Positions 10,380 through 20,857 of a stretch of DNA of 64,000 nt are shown piece by piece. Under the pieces are notes generated by a model. It was not told where the DNA came from, made no database searches, and worked only from the letters and a program-made list of their open reading frames with translations. Source of the stretch: Nemania diffusa (lineage: Eukaryota > Ascomycota > Sordariomycetes > Xylariales > Xylariaceae); the NCBI GenBank assembly GCA_038501195.1, contig JBBPUQ010000003.1, forward strand, positions 5,920,501 to 5,984,500, given 5' to 3'. How positions within the stretch are numbered: the first letter of the stretch is position 1; each line of letters begins with the position of its first letter. The translations under genes and the position numbers were made by a program.

Positions 10380-13208
10380 CTAAGTCGAGATCGTAGCCCC
10401 ATTAGGCGCAGTAACAGTCACAGGCTTCGCCAAGCTCCCGTTCGCGATCCCACCATTCGTAATCCCGCCCCCATTTGTCATCTTCGCGGCCGCCCCATTC
10501 GTATACCCTCCATTCGTAACCTGCGCGCCAGCGCCCGCGACGGCAGCATGCGCACTCCCATTCGTAGCATGCGCCTTGCGCGTCACGGTGGGAGCAACGG
10601 GAATATCGGTGCTCTTCCCCGAGCTGCCGATGGAGAACACGGGACTCTCCCACTTCTCGCCGCGGCGCGCGAGCTCCTTGAACTCGGTTGCCTTGGCGCT
10701 GATGCCGCCGGGCAGGTGGACGTTGGGGAACACGCTGTCCTCGCGCGTGATGGCCACGTTGACCTTCTTCTTCTCCTCGGCCGCCTTGGCGGCCGCGGCC
10801 TCGGCCTTCTGCTTCTTGAGCAGCATCTGCTGCTGGCAGGCGCTGACGTAGCGCCGGTAGATGTTGGGGGCGTTCTTGGGGTCGGCGCGCGCGTCCTCGA
10901 GGGCGCGGTCGGCTTCTTGCTTGATGAGGTAGAGCGTTTGGTCGAGCTGGTTGAACTGGTCTTTGAGCTGCTTCTCGGCTGTCTTTTGGACGACGGGGCG
11001 GATCACGCGCAGGAGGAGGGGCTTGAAGAGGTTGAAGAGGAGCTTGTGGTTCGACTTGACGAGCTTGACGTTTAGGTGCTTGACGTCCACGTCCACCTTG
11101 TCGACCTTGAAGAAGTGCTGCCGGTCCTTGGGGTCGGCGGTGGACAGCTTCATGCGGAAGGAGAAGCCCTCGCCGCCGAGGAACAGGTTCGCGATGCCCT
11201 TGTCGGTGAGGGAGGGGAAGCCGCTCTTGCGCTTGATGTAGAAGGATACGTCGCGCAGGTCCATCTGCACGCCGCTGACCTTGACGTCGAACGAGTTCTT
11301 GTGCCGGCTCGCGAGCTTCTTGCGGCCCCAGCGGAAGAAGTTGTCGCTGGTGACCTCGAGCACGTTGGGCATGAAGTTGTCGCTCTCGAGCACGAGGTTC
11401 TCGACGATGGCGTCCATCTGGTCGTCCGAGTACTCGATGCGCGGGATCGGGATGTAGGCCACGTTCTCGAAGATGGCCGGGACGATGACTTCGGTTAGGT
11501 CTTTGATGAGATGGGGCTTGAATTGGGGCTTGCCCTCCTTGTCGTTGCCGAGGTCTCTGAATAGCTTCTGTACGGACACGCTGAAGGCCTTGTTCTGGGG
11601 GTCCTTGTCGAACTGGTCGGCGAGGAACTTGATCTCGTCGATGATACGGTCGGTGTGCGTCTTGTACTTCTGGCGAAGGAGGTAGTTACCGCGGTCGTAT
11701 AGCTGGTGCCACTCTTGGTTGCAGGCGTCGTCCATAATGAAACCTTGCTGCTGCAGACACTTGCGGATGTAAGTGTCCATAGACTTAAACCAGTTCCGCA
11801 GCTCGGGGTCCTTATCGGCGTCATCATAAAGCGTGTTGATGGAGGACCACATGTCGTCGCTAGATGTGCCGTTGGCGAATCTCTCAATGAGAGTCTATAC
11901 ATTTTTGTTAGTGGTGGTCGAGGGGGGTGAGGTGAGATAATTATCACATACCTTGAGATCAGCCTCCGCCGCGGCAAAAGAAGATCGTGTTTGCTTAACC
12001 GTACCGGCTCCGCCTGTTGTCATTGTTCTGCCATGCTTGCCATATTGCTCTGCCAAGTCAAGCAAAGTCGTAATGGCTTGCTGGTAGTCAGGGTGCTGCT
12101 GGCACTCAAGGATCATTTTCTACAGTGTCCATTAGTTAACGTACTTTTACGGTTGTCATAAGAGTCGAGCCTAGCGTACCTTGAGTCGCCATACCGTCTG
12201 GTCACGCCGTTCCTGGGGCACCTTCTTGTTCAAATACTCCCTGGCTTGACGGCGGTACTCAGCAGCCGTCTTCTTGGCTGCTTCTCGGTCTTTCTCGGAA
12301 GTATTCGCGTCGATCTTGTCTGACACCGTGCCGGCGCCTGCCTGAAATCCCGCTGGAGGATTTAGGGTTCCATCGGGTTGCTGAGCTCCCTCGACAGCGG
12401 TGTTAGCGGCATCTTTGGCATCTGCCTTCGGATTTCTCTTGTAGACGCTCTGCATCTGCGTCCTGATATTCTCCTTGGAAAGATTGGGAGCCTCATGCCA
12501 GGTGTTGTCGTCGGCGGGCATGTCAATTTGGCTCAGCTTCTCCTCCGATGGCCTTACTTTAGTGGCTGCGTTGGTAGCGGCATCACCGGCCATGTCCCGG
12601 ATTAATAAGCTGGCATCGCTCACTAAGTGACACCAGAAAGTAAGTAAACTGTCTCAGGCAGCAGGGGCTCAACGGTGTGACTTACGTAGTTTTCGGAACT
12701 GGCCATTGGTAATGAGGAGGGTACCCAGTGTTCTTAGTCCTTGAAGGGCTTTGTCGCCATGTTGTTTGGCCTCCTCTTTTGTCAGAGGTGAATTAGGCGC
12801 GGCGATTGTGCTCGCGTCGAAATTACGGGTTTGCCAGATAAAGTCTTGCAGTAAGTTTCCCTCATTTTTCGATAGCAGCAGCGCCTTGGCGTGCTTTACC
12901 ACATCGACAACATCAGCCACTAATTCCTGTCCCTCGGCCGATAACCTTTTGGATGGGTTGGACAGAGCCCTGCTAGAAATGAAGCTATTCAGGGCAACAT
13001 CGATTTGGTCATTCTATGGCAGGATGATAATTAGCCCTGATCTAAGCTCCCATTGTGCCCTGGGGACGGTGAGATGAAGCGTGAGGAATTGACTTACAGA
13101 AGGTACTTTGCCCAATTGAAAAGCATTGAAGATGCCGTAGAACTGCAACTTGCGGTTGATATCGGCCTCTTTCTGCTTGGGGTCGGTAGGTTTATTGACG
13201 GTGGCCAT
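10380..13208 (-). CDS. HAM1-like protein (DUF5923/DUF4449 type)
   Basis: Five exons on the minus strand: 13208-13098, 13013-12686, 12622-12180, 12119-11952 and 11894-10380; introns of 84, 63, 60 and 57 nt have GTAAGT, GTACGC or GTATGT donors and AG acceptors. The joined frame is 854 residues. The N-terminal two thirds are mainly helical and charged (KLQFYGIFNAFQLGKVPS, KRLSAEGQELVADVVDVVKHAKALL), as in the fungal HAM1_N/DUF5923 family. The part from about residue 480 (DLRDVSFYIKRKSGFPSLTDKG, VDVKHLNVKLVKSNHKLL) resembles the beta-rich tubular lipid-binding module that family carries. The last 70 residues are low-complexity Ala/Thr/Asn/Gly. Family members have been tied to hyphal fusion and secretion in fungi; the biochemical role is not settled. 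Exon joins are all in frame, so the model is strong; the domain limits are approximate. Confidence 0.85.
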
Positions 13209-15131
13209 GATGACTTAGGTATAATGTAGCATGTATGTACCTTCTACCCGAGTCGTCGGCGATGAAGAGAGACAGTAACGGGAAGTTAGACTGTCAATAA
13301 CGGGAAGAATAGGAAGCGGAAGAAGGAGGGAAATCAATTGAGTGGTACGGTTGGGGGGGTAGCGTGGTAGCTGTCTTGCTCAGTACGGTGGTTATCGTTC
13401 TTGTTGGGTATCACAAAACTACGAGGGGAATAAAACGCGTGGGTATACTAGGAAACGTGAGCAGAGTAATGATGATTTCGTGAGCTCCAAGTTGTTAGTG
13501 AGAGCTTTTAGGTTTATGGGTATAAGAGAGCAGAACCAAGTAGTCGAGAGAAGAGTTTGCGTCGTCTTGTAGACTAGAATAAATAAAGGGAGACACTAAT
13601 AGCTACGAATCAAGGTGGGAAGTGATCAAGCTCGCTCGTGTGTAAATACATCATTAGGCATGTAGCCCTTATGATTGCGGCGTACTGCCACGGAGCACAC
13701 ATGTATTCCATCGCGCTGTTTCGTGCCATGGAGTACATGCTCTCCGAGAAGAGTACCTGGAATGCAATTGATGATGTAGGAAGGGAGCTCCTCTGCACCC
13801 GTCTTTAGAAAGTTAATGATGACGTGAAACAGCAACGCGGGCTGTTAAGTGGAATAAGGGATTTACATGGTCGTTTACGTCATCAGCCGGAGAAGAGACA
13901 CCAGTTCTGACCAGTCCACGCCAGCACACTGCACCTGTAGTTCGTGTCGCTACGTCTTGATCAGGAAATCAAGTGGCCATCGATACGGTCATCTTGACAA
14001 AGAATCGATATTGCTCAGATCGTCATCGCCTCGCGGTTCATTAGGGTTAGGTTTGCTAACTATGTTGTCATTGTTTTGGGTATAAGTGATCTATTAGATA
14101 GCTAGCTGGTCTAGCTACCCATAGTGTGCACATGGGCGTGGGGTGACAGGGATGGAGCTCTGAGAAGAGCTCTTTCACCACCTCTCTATGATACTCCCCA
14201 AGAATCTCTACCTCCCAGTATATTTATATATTTTCTACACTTTTAGAGATTCCATCCGAGATTTAAATAGAGTGATAGAAGGAGGGGAAAACCTGCTAAA
14301 GTCCATACTTTGGTAGTGAATTTATAGGTAGAGGGCAAATTCGAGAATCATTCTGTCATTGCTTCATTTGTTGCATGGTCTCCACCTAAACATCAACACA
14401 GCATCATACCAACTAGTAGCACATGAGAATACCTAGCCCTCAGTATATGGATAGAAGAGAACTATCGCAAAAATATTCCTAGTCGATATCTTCCGCATTC
14501 GATATTTCATCTCCTCAAGTGTGTTACAGTGTGTAAATGTTACCTAAGTAGCTCTAAACACCTATCCCACTTCCCGCATTCAGTATGTAATGACGTCAGA
14601 CAATTCCCGACAGCGTGAAAACGCGACCACGTAGATGAGCAGGAATGCTATGTGTGAGACATCCGTGTTCTAGACACACAGGTCCGGGTACATGATCCAA
14701 GTACTTTTTTTTCATCAATCGATAGGGAAAAAGCCTGTAGATTTTCGGCTAAATTTTTTTATGCTGTAAAAATATTCATTTCCAGAGGTACCGGGCTAGT
14801 TCAGTAGTCTGAAGGGTGAAATTGCCAATCCGGACTCGCCTTCTAAGTAAGAGTACCTATTGCATCCTTAGTTGTATGGCCCATTAAGAATAAATCTCAT
14901 TATTTCTATTTTATATATATCTTATCCTTTTTAAATATCATTTATAGTATTACATATGTATCAAATAGTGATAGATAATACTTGCTCGTTGAACTTATAG
15001 ATGCCTTTCGGCACGGAGTAACAGAAGGACCTTGCCGTCGGGTTGCATTGTAAGTACTTACCTAAACTCAGCTAACCTACCTAGGTACATTATGTGCTTG
15101 GAGGCGCAATCCCCGACAACCACACTCCATC
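13209..15131. other. Divergent promoter region, 1.9 kb
   Basis: This separates the HAM1-like gene (leftward) from the ubiquitin hydrolase gene (rightward). It holds an A+T-rich patch at about 14900-14990 and a copy of the dispersed motif (CTACCTAGGTAC near 15077) about 55 bp before the hydrolase start. A small inverted repeat GAGCTCTGAGAAGAGCTC lies near 14155. No ORF looks coding. Confidence 0.55.
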
Positions 15132-15932
15132 ATGATCTACAAGAAGCACTTCATTCCGCTCGAGTCCAACCCCGATCTCTTCACTCAGCTCATCCACCAG
15201 TTAGGGGTCTCAACTGCGCTAAGCTTCCATGATGTCCGGACCCTAGACGACTCCGAACTCCTCTCACTCGTGCCCCGCCCGGTCTTTGCCGTGATCATTG
15301 TGTTCCCTACCCCTCCTGATTATGAGGCTCGTCTAGATCAAGAGAGCGACTTAATAGCAAAAAATGACGATATAATCTGGTTTAAGCAAATTATTAATAA
15401 TGCCTGCGGGCTGTATGCTATCCTTCATGCGGTTGCCAATGGACGCGCAAGAGATTACATTGGTATGTTTATGAGCTGGGAAACGTAGCTTCACAGTTGA
15501 CTGGACCGGAAATTGGATCAGGAGCTGACCCCTATTATTGATTTAACCACAGAGCCAGGGTCCCATCTGTCTTGCCTGCTGGAAAAGTGCGCTTCTCTAG
15601 ATCCCGCTGCTTGCGCAACCGTGCTGGAAAATGATACCGAATTAGAATCGAAATATAACGCGGTCGCGGTAATGGGGGACACTAAGGCTCCCGAGAACGC
15701 GGAAGAGGAGGTCGACTTTCATTACGTTTGCTTTGTGAAGTCGCACGCTAAAAGTAACCTTTTCATCTTGGATGGCGATCGAAATGGCCCTGTGGACAGA
15801 GGTTTGCTGACCGGAGATGACCTTCTCTCCGATCAAGGGATTGGGGCGCTTAAGGAGTTCATTCGCGACCACGATAATGGCGGTCATTTCAGTCTGTTGG
15901 CGCTTGCCCCAAGCACAAACCTACCGGTCTGA
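15132..15932 (+). CDS. YUH1: Ubiquitin C-terminal hydrolase (peptidase C12, UCHL3/Yuh1 type)
   Basis: Two exons, 15132-15462 and 15553-15932, with a 90-nt intron (GTATGT donor, CTGAC branch sequence, ACAG acceptor) give 236 residues, the usual size of Yuh1/UCHL3. The enzyme removes small adducts from the ubiquitin C terminus in the cytosol. The catalytic set is complete: oxyanion Gln86 in WFKQIINNACG, nucleophile Cys92, His167 in VDFHYVCFV and Asp184 in FILDGDR. The intron falls between RDYI and EPGSHL, joining the N-terminal half to the active-site crossover loop region. An acceptor at 15521 or 15496 would give an immediate stop, so 15552 is preferred. The product call is firm. The gene is isolated, with about 1.9 kb of promoter-side DNA. 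Confidence 0.93.
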
Positions 15933-16213
15933 ATCGCTAAGCAATAGATACGCAATACCTACCTAACTCTTAGGTGCCTTACGTCTTGATAGAGGTATTT
16001 AATCTATAAATGAAAGTTTTCCTTTTTCTTCTATTGTAGTTGACTTAGAATTAATTGTTAACCATTGACGCGATTGACGGCGTTATTTTCCCGTCACATC
16101 TTTTTTTAATTGATTAAAAAAATGATTCTCCTGCAAGTGCTACGAGCCATCGCCGCAATAATATAATTTGATTAAAATATACAATAATCCATGGCTATAT
16201 AGCCTCCCTAACC

Positions 16214-16965
16214 TTAGAAGCCATCCGGAAGCCCGCACTGCCCCAAAGTTCTCCCCGGGCACCACGCCCCGGGCCCAGTACCAGGGATGACATCGAGTTC
16301 TACGGAAATGATGATTAGCGCTACTACTGGATAAATATAGGTAGGTATGTGATCATCGTGTTCATCTCCTAGGCCTGTGCTAGGACGGAAGACGGGAAAC
16401 TGAACCCACCTGTGGTGAATAACCCGTGGCCCGTGGAGTCCACGACCGCGATGAAGGGGAAGTTGTTGACGGCGACGACGTTGCCGAAGACCTCGAAGTA
16501 GCTCGCCGACGTCTTGGTCTTGGGGTTGACGCCCGCGGTGTTCGAGTTCCACCCCACGACCTGGTTCGGTTGGCCATAGTTGATGTACTATTATCCCAGT
16601 TAGTCAGCACTCACATAGCTCATTCCCTCTCAGAGCCCAATCCCACTCACCGTGACCAAGTTCCCGTCGCCCTGCAGTATCAGCCGGCAGTTGCACGCGT
16701 TGGCGCAGGGCAGGCTGGGGTCCGAAAAACCGGAGTTGAACGAGATGCCGCCGCTGAAGTAGAGCACCAGGTTCCCGTCGGACTGGAACTCGAGGTGGGC
16801 GCCGCTCGAGAGCGCCGCGACGGTGCCGGCGCACGTGCTCCAGCCGAGGCTGAACTGCGCGATGTCGCCGTTCACGCCGTCGCGGCGCTGCGGCGCGTCC
16901 GTGGGGGCGGCGGCGGCGAATGCGCCTAGGGCAAGAAGGGTGGTTAGGGTGGATAGGACTGCCAT
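16214..16965 (-). CDS. Secreted bulb-type (B-)lectin domain protein
   Basis: Proposed exons are 16965-16651, 16587-16410 and 16299-16214 (introns 63 and 110 nt), giving 192 residues. Residues 1-20 form a signal peptide (MAVLSTLTTLLALGAFAAAA), probably cut before PTDAPQRR. The body carries bulb-lectin beta-prism strands with mannose-site-like motifs FQSDGNLVLYF (60-70) and LQGDGNLV (97-104), and Cys pairs suited to secretion. The first intron has a GTGAGT donor and a CTAAC branch and is secure. The second (donor GTGGGT at 16409, acceptor at 16300) yields a Cys-containing end PGTGPGAWCPGRTLGQCG; without it the protein would end GGFSFPSSVLAQA. Ligand specificity is unknown. Confidence 0.78.
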
Positions 16966-18811
16966 TTTTGACGCGCTCGCTCTCTTTCTGCTAGCTGGAA
17001 ATGACGGTGGGATTGTAGCGAGTGTTGATACGTGCTACTAGGTATCGGTAGGAAGTCTCGAATATATACACTTCGCCATTGTGTAATCCTTTATGGTCGT
17101 GAGCCATGTTTTTTTTTCTCGTCGGGCTCCGAGCGCACAGTAAGTCAAATCATCCCTAGTCAAGATATCCTGGTTCGATTACTTGTCATCATAGTCCTGC
17201 AGAGTTAGATTGGACGAAAGGAGAAGCTCGTGAGATATATATGCGCCGATCTGAGGGTTCTGAGTGCAATACTACACGATAGGCTAGGAAACTCGGGAAG
17301 CTAGGCCGTTTGGACACGGCGCTATATTAAACATCCTCATCAGCTACTTGAATTTACTCCCTTTTCAGCACCATTTTGCTTTCGTCGGAGGCGTTATAAG
17401 TCTGGACGAGTACTCAACAAATGTTGACTGGCTAGCGTTATGCATTATGGTTTGGTGAAGTCTGCCAAGCCCTCATTCCCTGGCATACCGTTAATTAACC
17501 CGTGGAAGTTCAAAGCTTATCTCTCGGGAAATACTTTGATCCTTGCCCAAACCATGCTGTAGACATATTAAAGGAGGTGTTAAGTGTCTTGGCCAAACAA
17601 CTTAGCGTAGCCGGTGGCCGAATAAATGTCATACCAATTAGTGAAGTGTAGGGCTACGGTTTTGGAACCAATTATCTTATCAATCAGATCTAGAAATGGC
17701 AAAAATAAGCGAACCTCTATACGGAAGGATCGAGTCGGATGGAGTATTTCAGCTGCGGCTGAATAACCAACCTCGTGTCCAAGATCAATTTGTATAAGTA
17801 TGACTTGAGTGGGAACGTGTATTACTAGAATTCCCCGGGTGCTGCTGAGTTGTCACGGAATATAATTGCAACACTATATCACATCACTACTAAGTAGACC
17901 GTTATCAATTCGGGGACTGTAACATGATTGATGTTTTCTTAAGCGAAGATTAATTCCCTAGTTATTATGAGATAATTATGCATCATATTCACGACATTCG
18001 TCTAAAATCCCACTAAGAGTTTAGATAACTCGGTGCTGGATGAGAGGTTAGTTGAGTAAATAATTCGCTATAGGGAATTTTACTAAGCCATTAATAGCAA
18101 AACAGGGTTGTATTTACGAAGTACAATGAGCCACTGTTAACTGCTAGATTAAATCCTACGCGTTGCTGATTTTTGATTTATTGAACTAAATCTGATAAAG
18201 TTTCGTTCGAAGTAATATTTGCCTACCTCTTCAAATTCAACATTGCTTGTTAGTATAGTTCTATTTACGTGAAATCAGTAACACTGCCCTCAAATCTCAT
18301 GACCTTTAGTCTCTGAGAATAGGAAGGCAGTCGCAGACTTATTGTCATCATTATCCTTTTGCTGCTTAAGCTTTAACTATTGCCTAGAATTGCGGTATAG
18401 AGTTGAATTATTTTCTGAAAACACTACAGATTTCTGGACATGTTCAAAGTGACAATTAAGTCAATTAGCTTAGATTCCCGAGTATTAAGAGGACTTTGCG
18501 TGATTATAATCTATCTAGATATGTTTCGAACGTGATATCAAGATAGAGGGTCACACTGCTCTTGAACTGATTGCACAGGCTTCATTTAGAGAATACATAG
18601 AAAATCACCTAACCATCCGCTACATCTGAAATTAGGAAAAAGGGAGCAGCATGCTTGATTATATGGTCAATACACCAGAGCCGTTGTCTTCTTAAAACAG
18701 ATTTCAACTGTTGACACTTTCTCGTCGAATAAAAGCTCCCAACCAACGTCTTGCATTCATCTAGCTGCCAAGACTTATAGTAAGAGGAGGGAAGTTTAAA
18801 AAAAAAGAGAC
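16966..18811. other. Gene-free stretch, 1.85 kb
   Basis: This is the upstream flank of the lectin gene followed by DNA of ordinary base composition with frequent stops in all frames. It marks the left edge of a gene-poor block that runs to 26.6 kb. A tRNA B-box-like GGTTCGATTAC near 17172 has no matching A box or acceptor stem. Confidence 0.55.
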
Positions 18812-18962
18812 TGGTCAGTATGGGGGTCGAACCCATGACCTTCGCATTACATTGTACAGATGACTCTGTATTAGTACCTGTGGTGGATTAGTATATATTT
18901 ACCGGACCTGTGGGAGTTGTGGAGAAGACATACGACGCTCTAACCAACTGAGCTAACCGACC
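18812..18962 (-). tRNA. tRNA gene or tRNA relic with a ~77-nt insertion in the anticodon arm
   Basis: On the minus strand the ends pair as an acceptor stem (GGTCGGT with ACTGACC, one G-T pair), with discriminator A. A standard D arm follows (TAGCTCAGTTGGTTAGAGC). The anticodon stem TCGTA pairs with TGCGA; then come a 5-nt variable loop and a perfect T arm (ATGGG TTCGACC CCCAT). Between the two anticodon-stem halves are about 84 nt where 7 are expected. If a standard intron after position 37 is assumed, position 33 is G rather than the near-universal U, so no orthodox anticodon can be assigned. The body resembles fungal isoleucine tRNAs, and CTAAT triplets occur inside the insert, but this is weak. 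It could be a tRNA with an unusual intron or a pseudogene. Confidence 0.6.
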
Positions 18963-20252
18963 ACGTTGGCTATTTGTTATGGGATGTGGCGCCGTAAGCT
19001 AGACACATATCCAATCATGTTGTGGCCGGGCAATTCCTGGTCTAAGATGAAATTGAAAGTAGCGATAGAGTAGAATAGGATATTTTAGTCCCTACTCTTT
19101 GGAAATGAGGGAAATTGTTATTGATTTCCATGAATACTTCTAGGTTAGGATTGATGCCTCCTCGATTTTTCGTACAAATATCAAAGTGATAGTATAAAAG
19201 CTTCAAAATTAGAGGTTCTGGCAACCAAAAAGTCCCTTATACGTAGATACTTTTGCTATCACGACACTACTACGGCCTACCGATATTAGCCACGTAGAGC
19301 CATACAGTCGACAACTTGTTGTCTTATAAACTTTTTGTATAAAAGACTGTGAGCTACACGGGTTAAATGTATAAGAGGGTAAGCAGTCTGCTCAGCCCCT
19401 GAGAACTCGCCATACTGCTTGCTAGGACACCACTCAGAGAGACAGCGAGACGCGCGCTTTTACAAGAATACAACAAAACTCGCCCTTAATTGACTGGCTC
19501 GCTTATTTGAAAACTGTTCCCTGTTTGATCTGTTTAACGAGGCGTCTCATCCGCTCCGAGATAAAGAGGCACCTCATGACTAACTGCATGCAGTGATCGG
19601 ATATAAGGGAGTTAGAGAGCTAGAAGACTCCTGCAGGTAGAATCGATAGATTAAACAAACAGACAGAGGGGTCCTAATTGCCTGATGGTAGGACCTCTTC
19701 TGACATCTAAAACTGATGTCTACCTACAATATTGTCGGGCTCCATGAACGAGGGTTGAGTGATTATTGGACCGCGTATGCTCAAATGTGATACTGATGAA
19801 GAGAGATGCCCAAATTAGCCTTCTAGGAGTTAACCGTTCTATTCACTCTTTATACACACGGACCACGAGCATCTTAGATATTTTATACTTGACTGATGTC
19901 CTAAACCAGCTCTGATACTTGACGAGAGTGGCCTTCGGTAGCCGCCAAGATCATAGTATATAATTACTACATCAAAGTCCCAATTTTGGAACATAAGATA
20001 TATGCAAGCACGTTTACTAAGTATTATCATGCCAATGAAATGCGGTTGCACACTTGAGTAGCTAATGTGTATGAGCTTTCTCTTAACCTACCTTGGTGAT
20101 CAGTTATAACAACGTAGTGCTGATGTAGCCTAAACTTATTAGTGGTTATATTAAAATATAGGACTGGATTAATTCACTTTCGACAGTGTTTTTTTTTTTT
20201 TGTGGTATTTCATGAGTTTATTTGTCGATTTCCCTAACGTATTTGCTTGATC
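18963..20252. other. Gene-free flank of the first mobile element
   Basis: Base composition is ordinary, with stops in all frames and no recognisable gene. It contains a small hairpin GACATC-TAAAACT-GATGTC near 19702-19720. The change to A+T-saturated sequence happens inside the element, about 200 bp to the right of its left end, not here. Confidence 0.5.
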
Positions 20253-20456
20253 TATAGTACATCACAGGGCACACCGGTTGCAGTATAGTTGGTAGTACTG
20301 GTATTAGGGGGAGCGTAAGCTTAAATAAGCTTGCTTTTGAAGCGAGGCTAATGCTAGCTTATAGCTACTAGATTATAGTTAATCTAAAGCTGAAAAAAAA
20401 TGTACTGCAAGTATTGAATTTGTAGTAGTATAGCTTCGAAAACAAGCTTATAAGTA
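20253..20456. repeat. Segment S1, left terminus of copy 1
   Basis: About 204 bp beginning TATAGTACATCACAGG. It keeps many G and C bases and matches S2 (20651-20857) without visible rearrangement over its first half. Differences are nearly all C/G here against T/A in S2. Confidence 0.8.
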
Positions 20457-20550
20457 CTTTATTAGCTAGCTATATAAATCAAACAAACAGAAAAAAACAA
20501 AACAAAACAAAAAAAGCAATACAAATAGTAATAAATAAAAAAGTAAACAG

Positions 20551-20857
20551 AACAAATTTGCAATATATTTAAGCCGAATATACTTAATAATGTAGTATTG
20601 TAAAAAAGAAATTATACAGTAGATCTTTAAACTTTATAAAACTACTTATTTATAGCATATTATAAAGCATACTGGTTATAGTATAGTTAATAATATTAAT
20701 ATTAAAAAAAGTATAAGTTTAAATAGGCTTGCTTTTGAAGCAAAGCTAATGCTAGCTTGTAGCTGCTAAATTATAGTTAATTTAAAGCTAAAAAAGAATG
20801 TACTACAAGCATTAAATTTGCAATAGTATAGCTTTAAAAGCAAGCTTATAAGTGCTT
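20551..20857. repeat. Contiguous E1-S2 junction of copy 1
   Basis: E1 (20551-20650) aligns base for base with E2 (26247-26346). I count 23 differences in 100 positions, every one a G->A or C->T change towards E1, with no gap. S2 starts at 20651 with no spacer and repeats S1. So the right-end and left-end sequences of the element are joined here. Confidence 0.82.

Noticed and set aside
10368..11498. Long plus-strand open frames over the HAM1-like gene
   Set aside because: Opposite to a well-supported exon with high third-position G/C, which creates long antisense frames.
17165..17185. B-box-like GGTTCGATTAC
   Set aside because: No A box or cloverleaf can be formed upstream.
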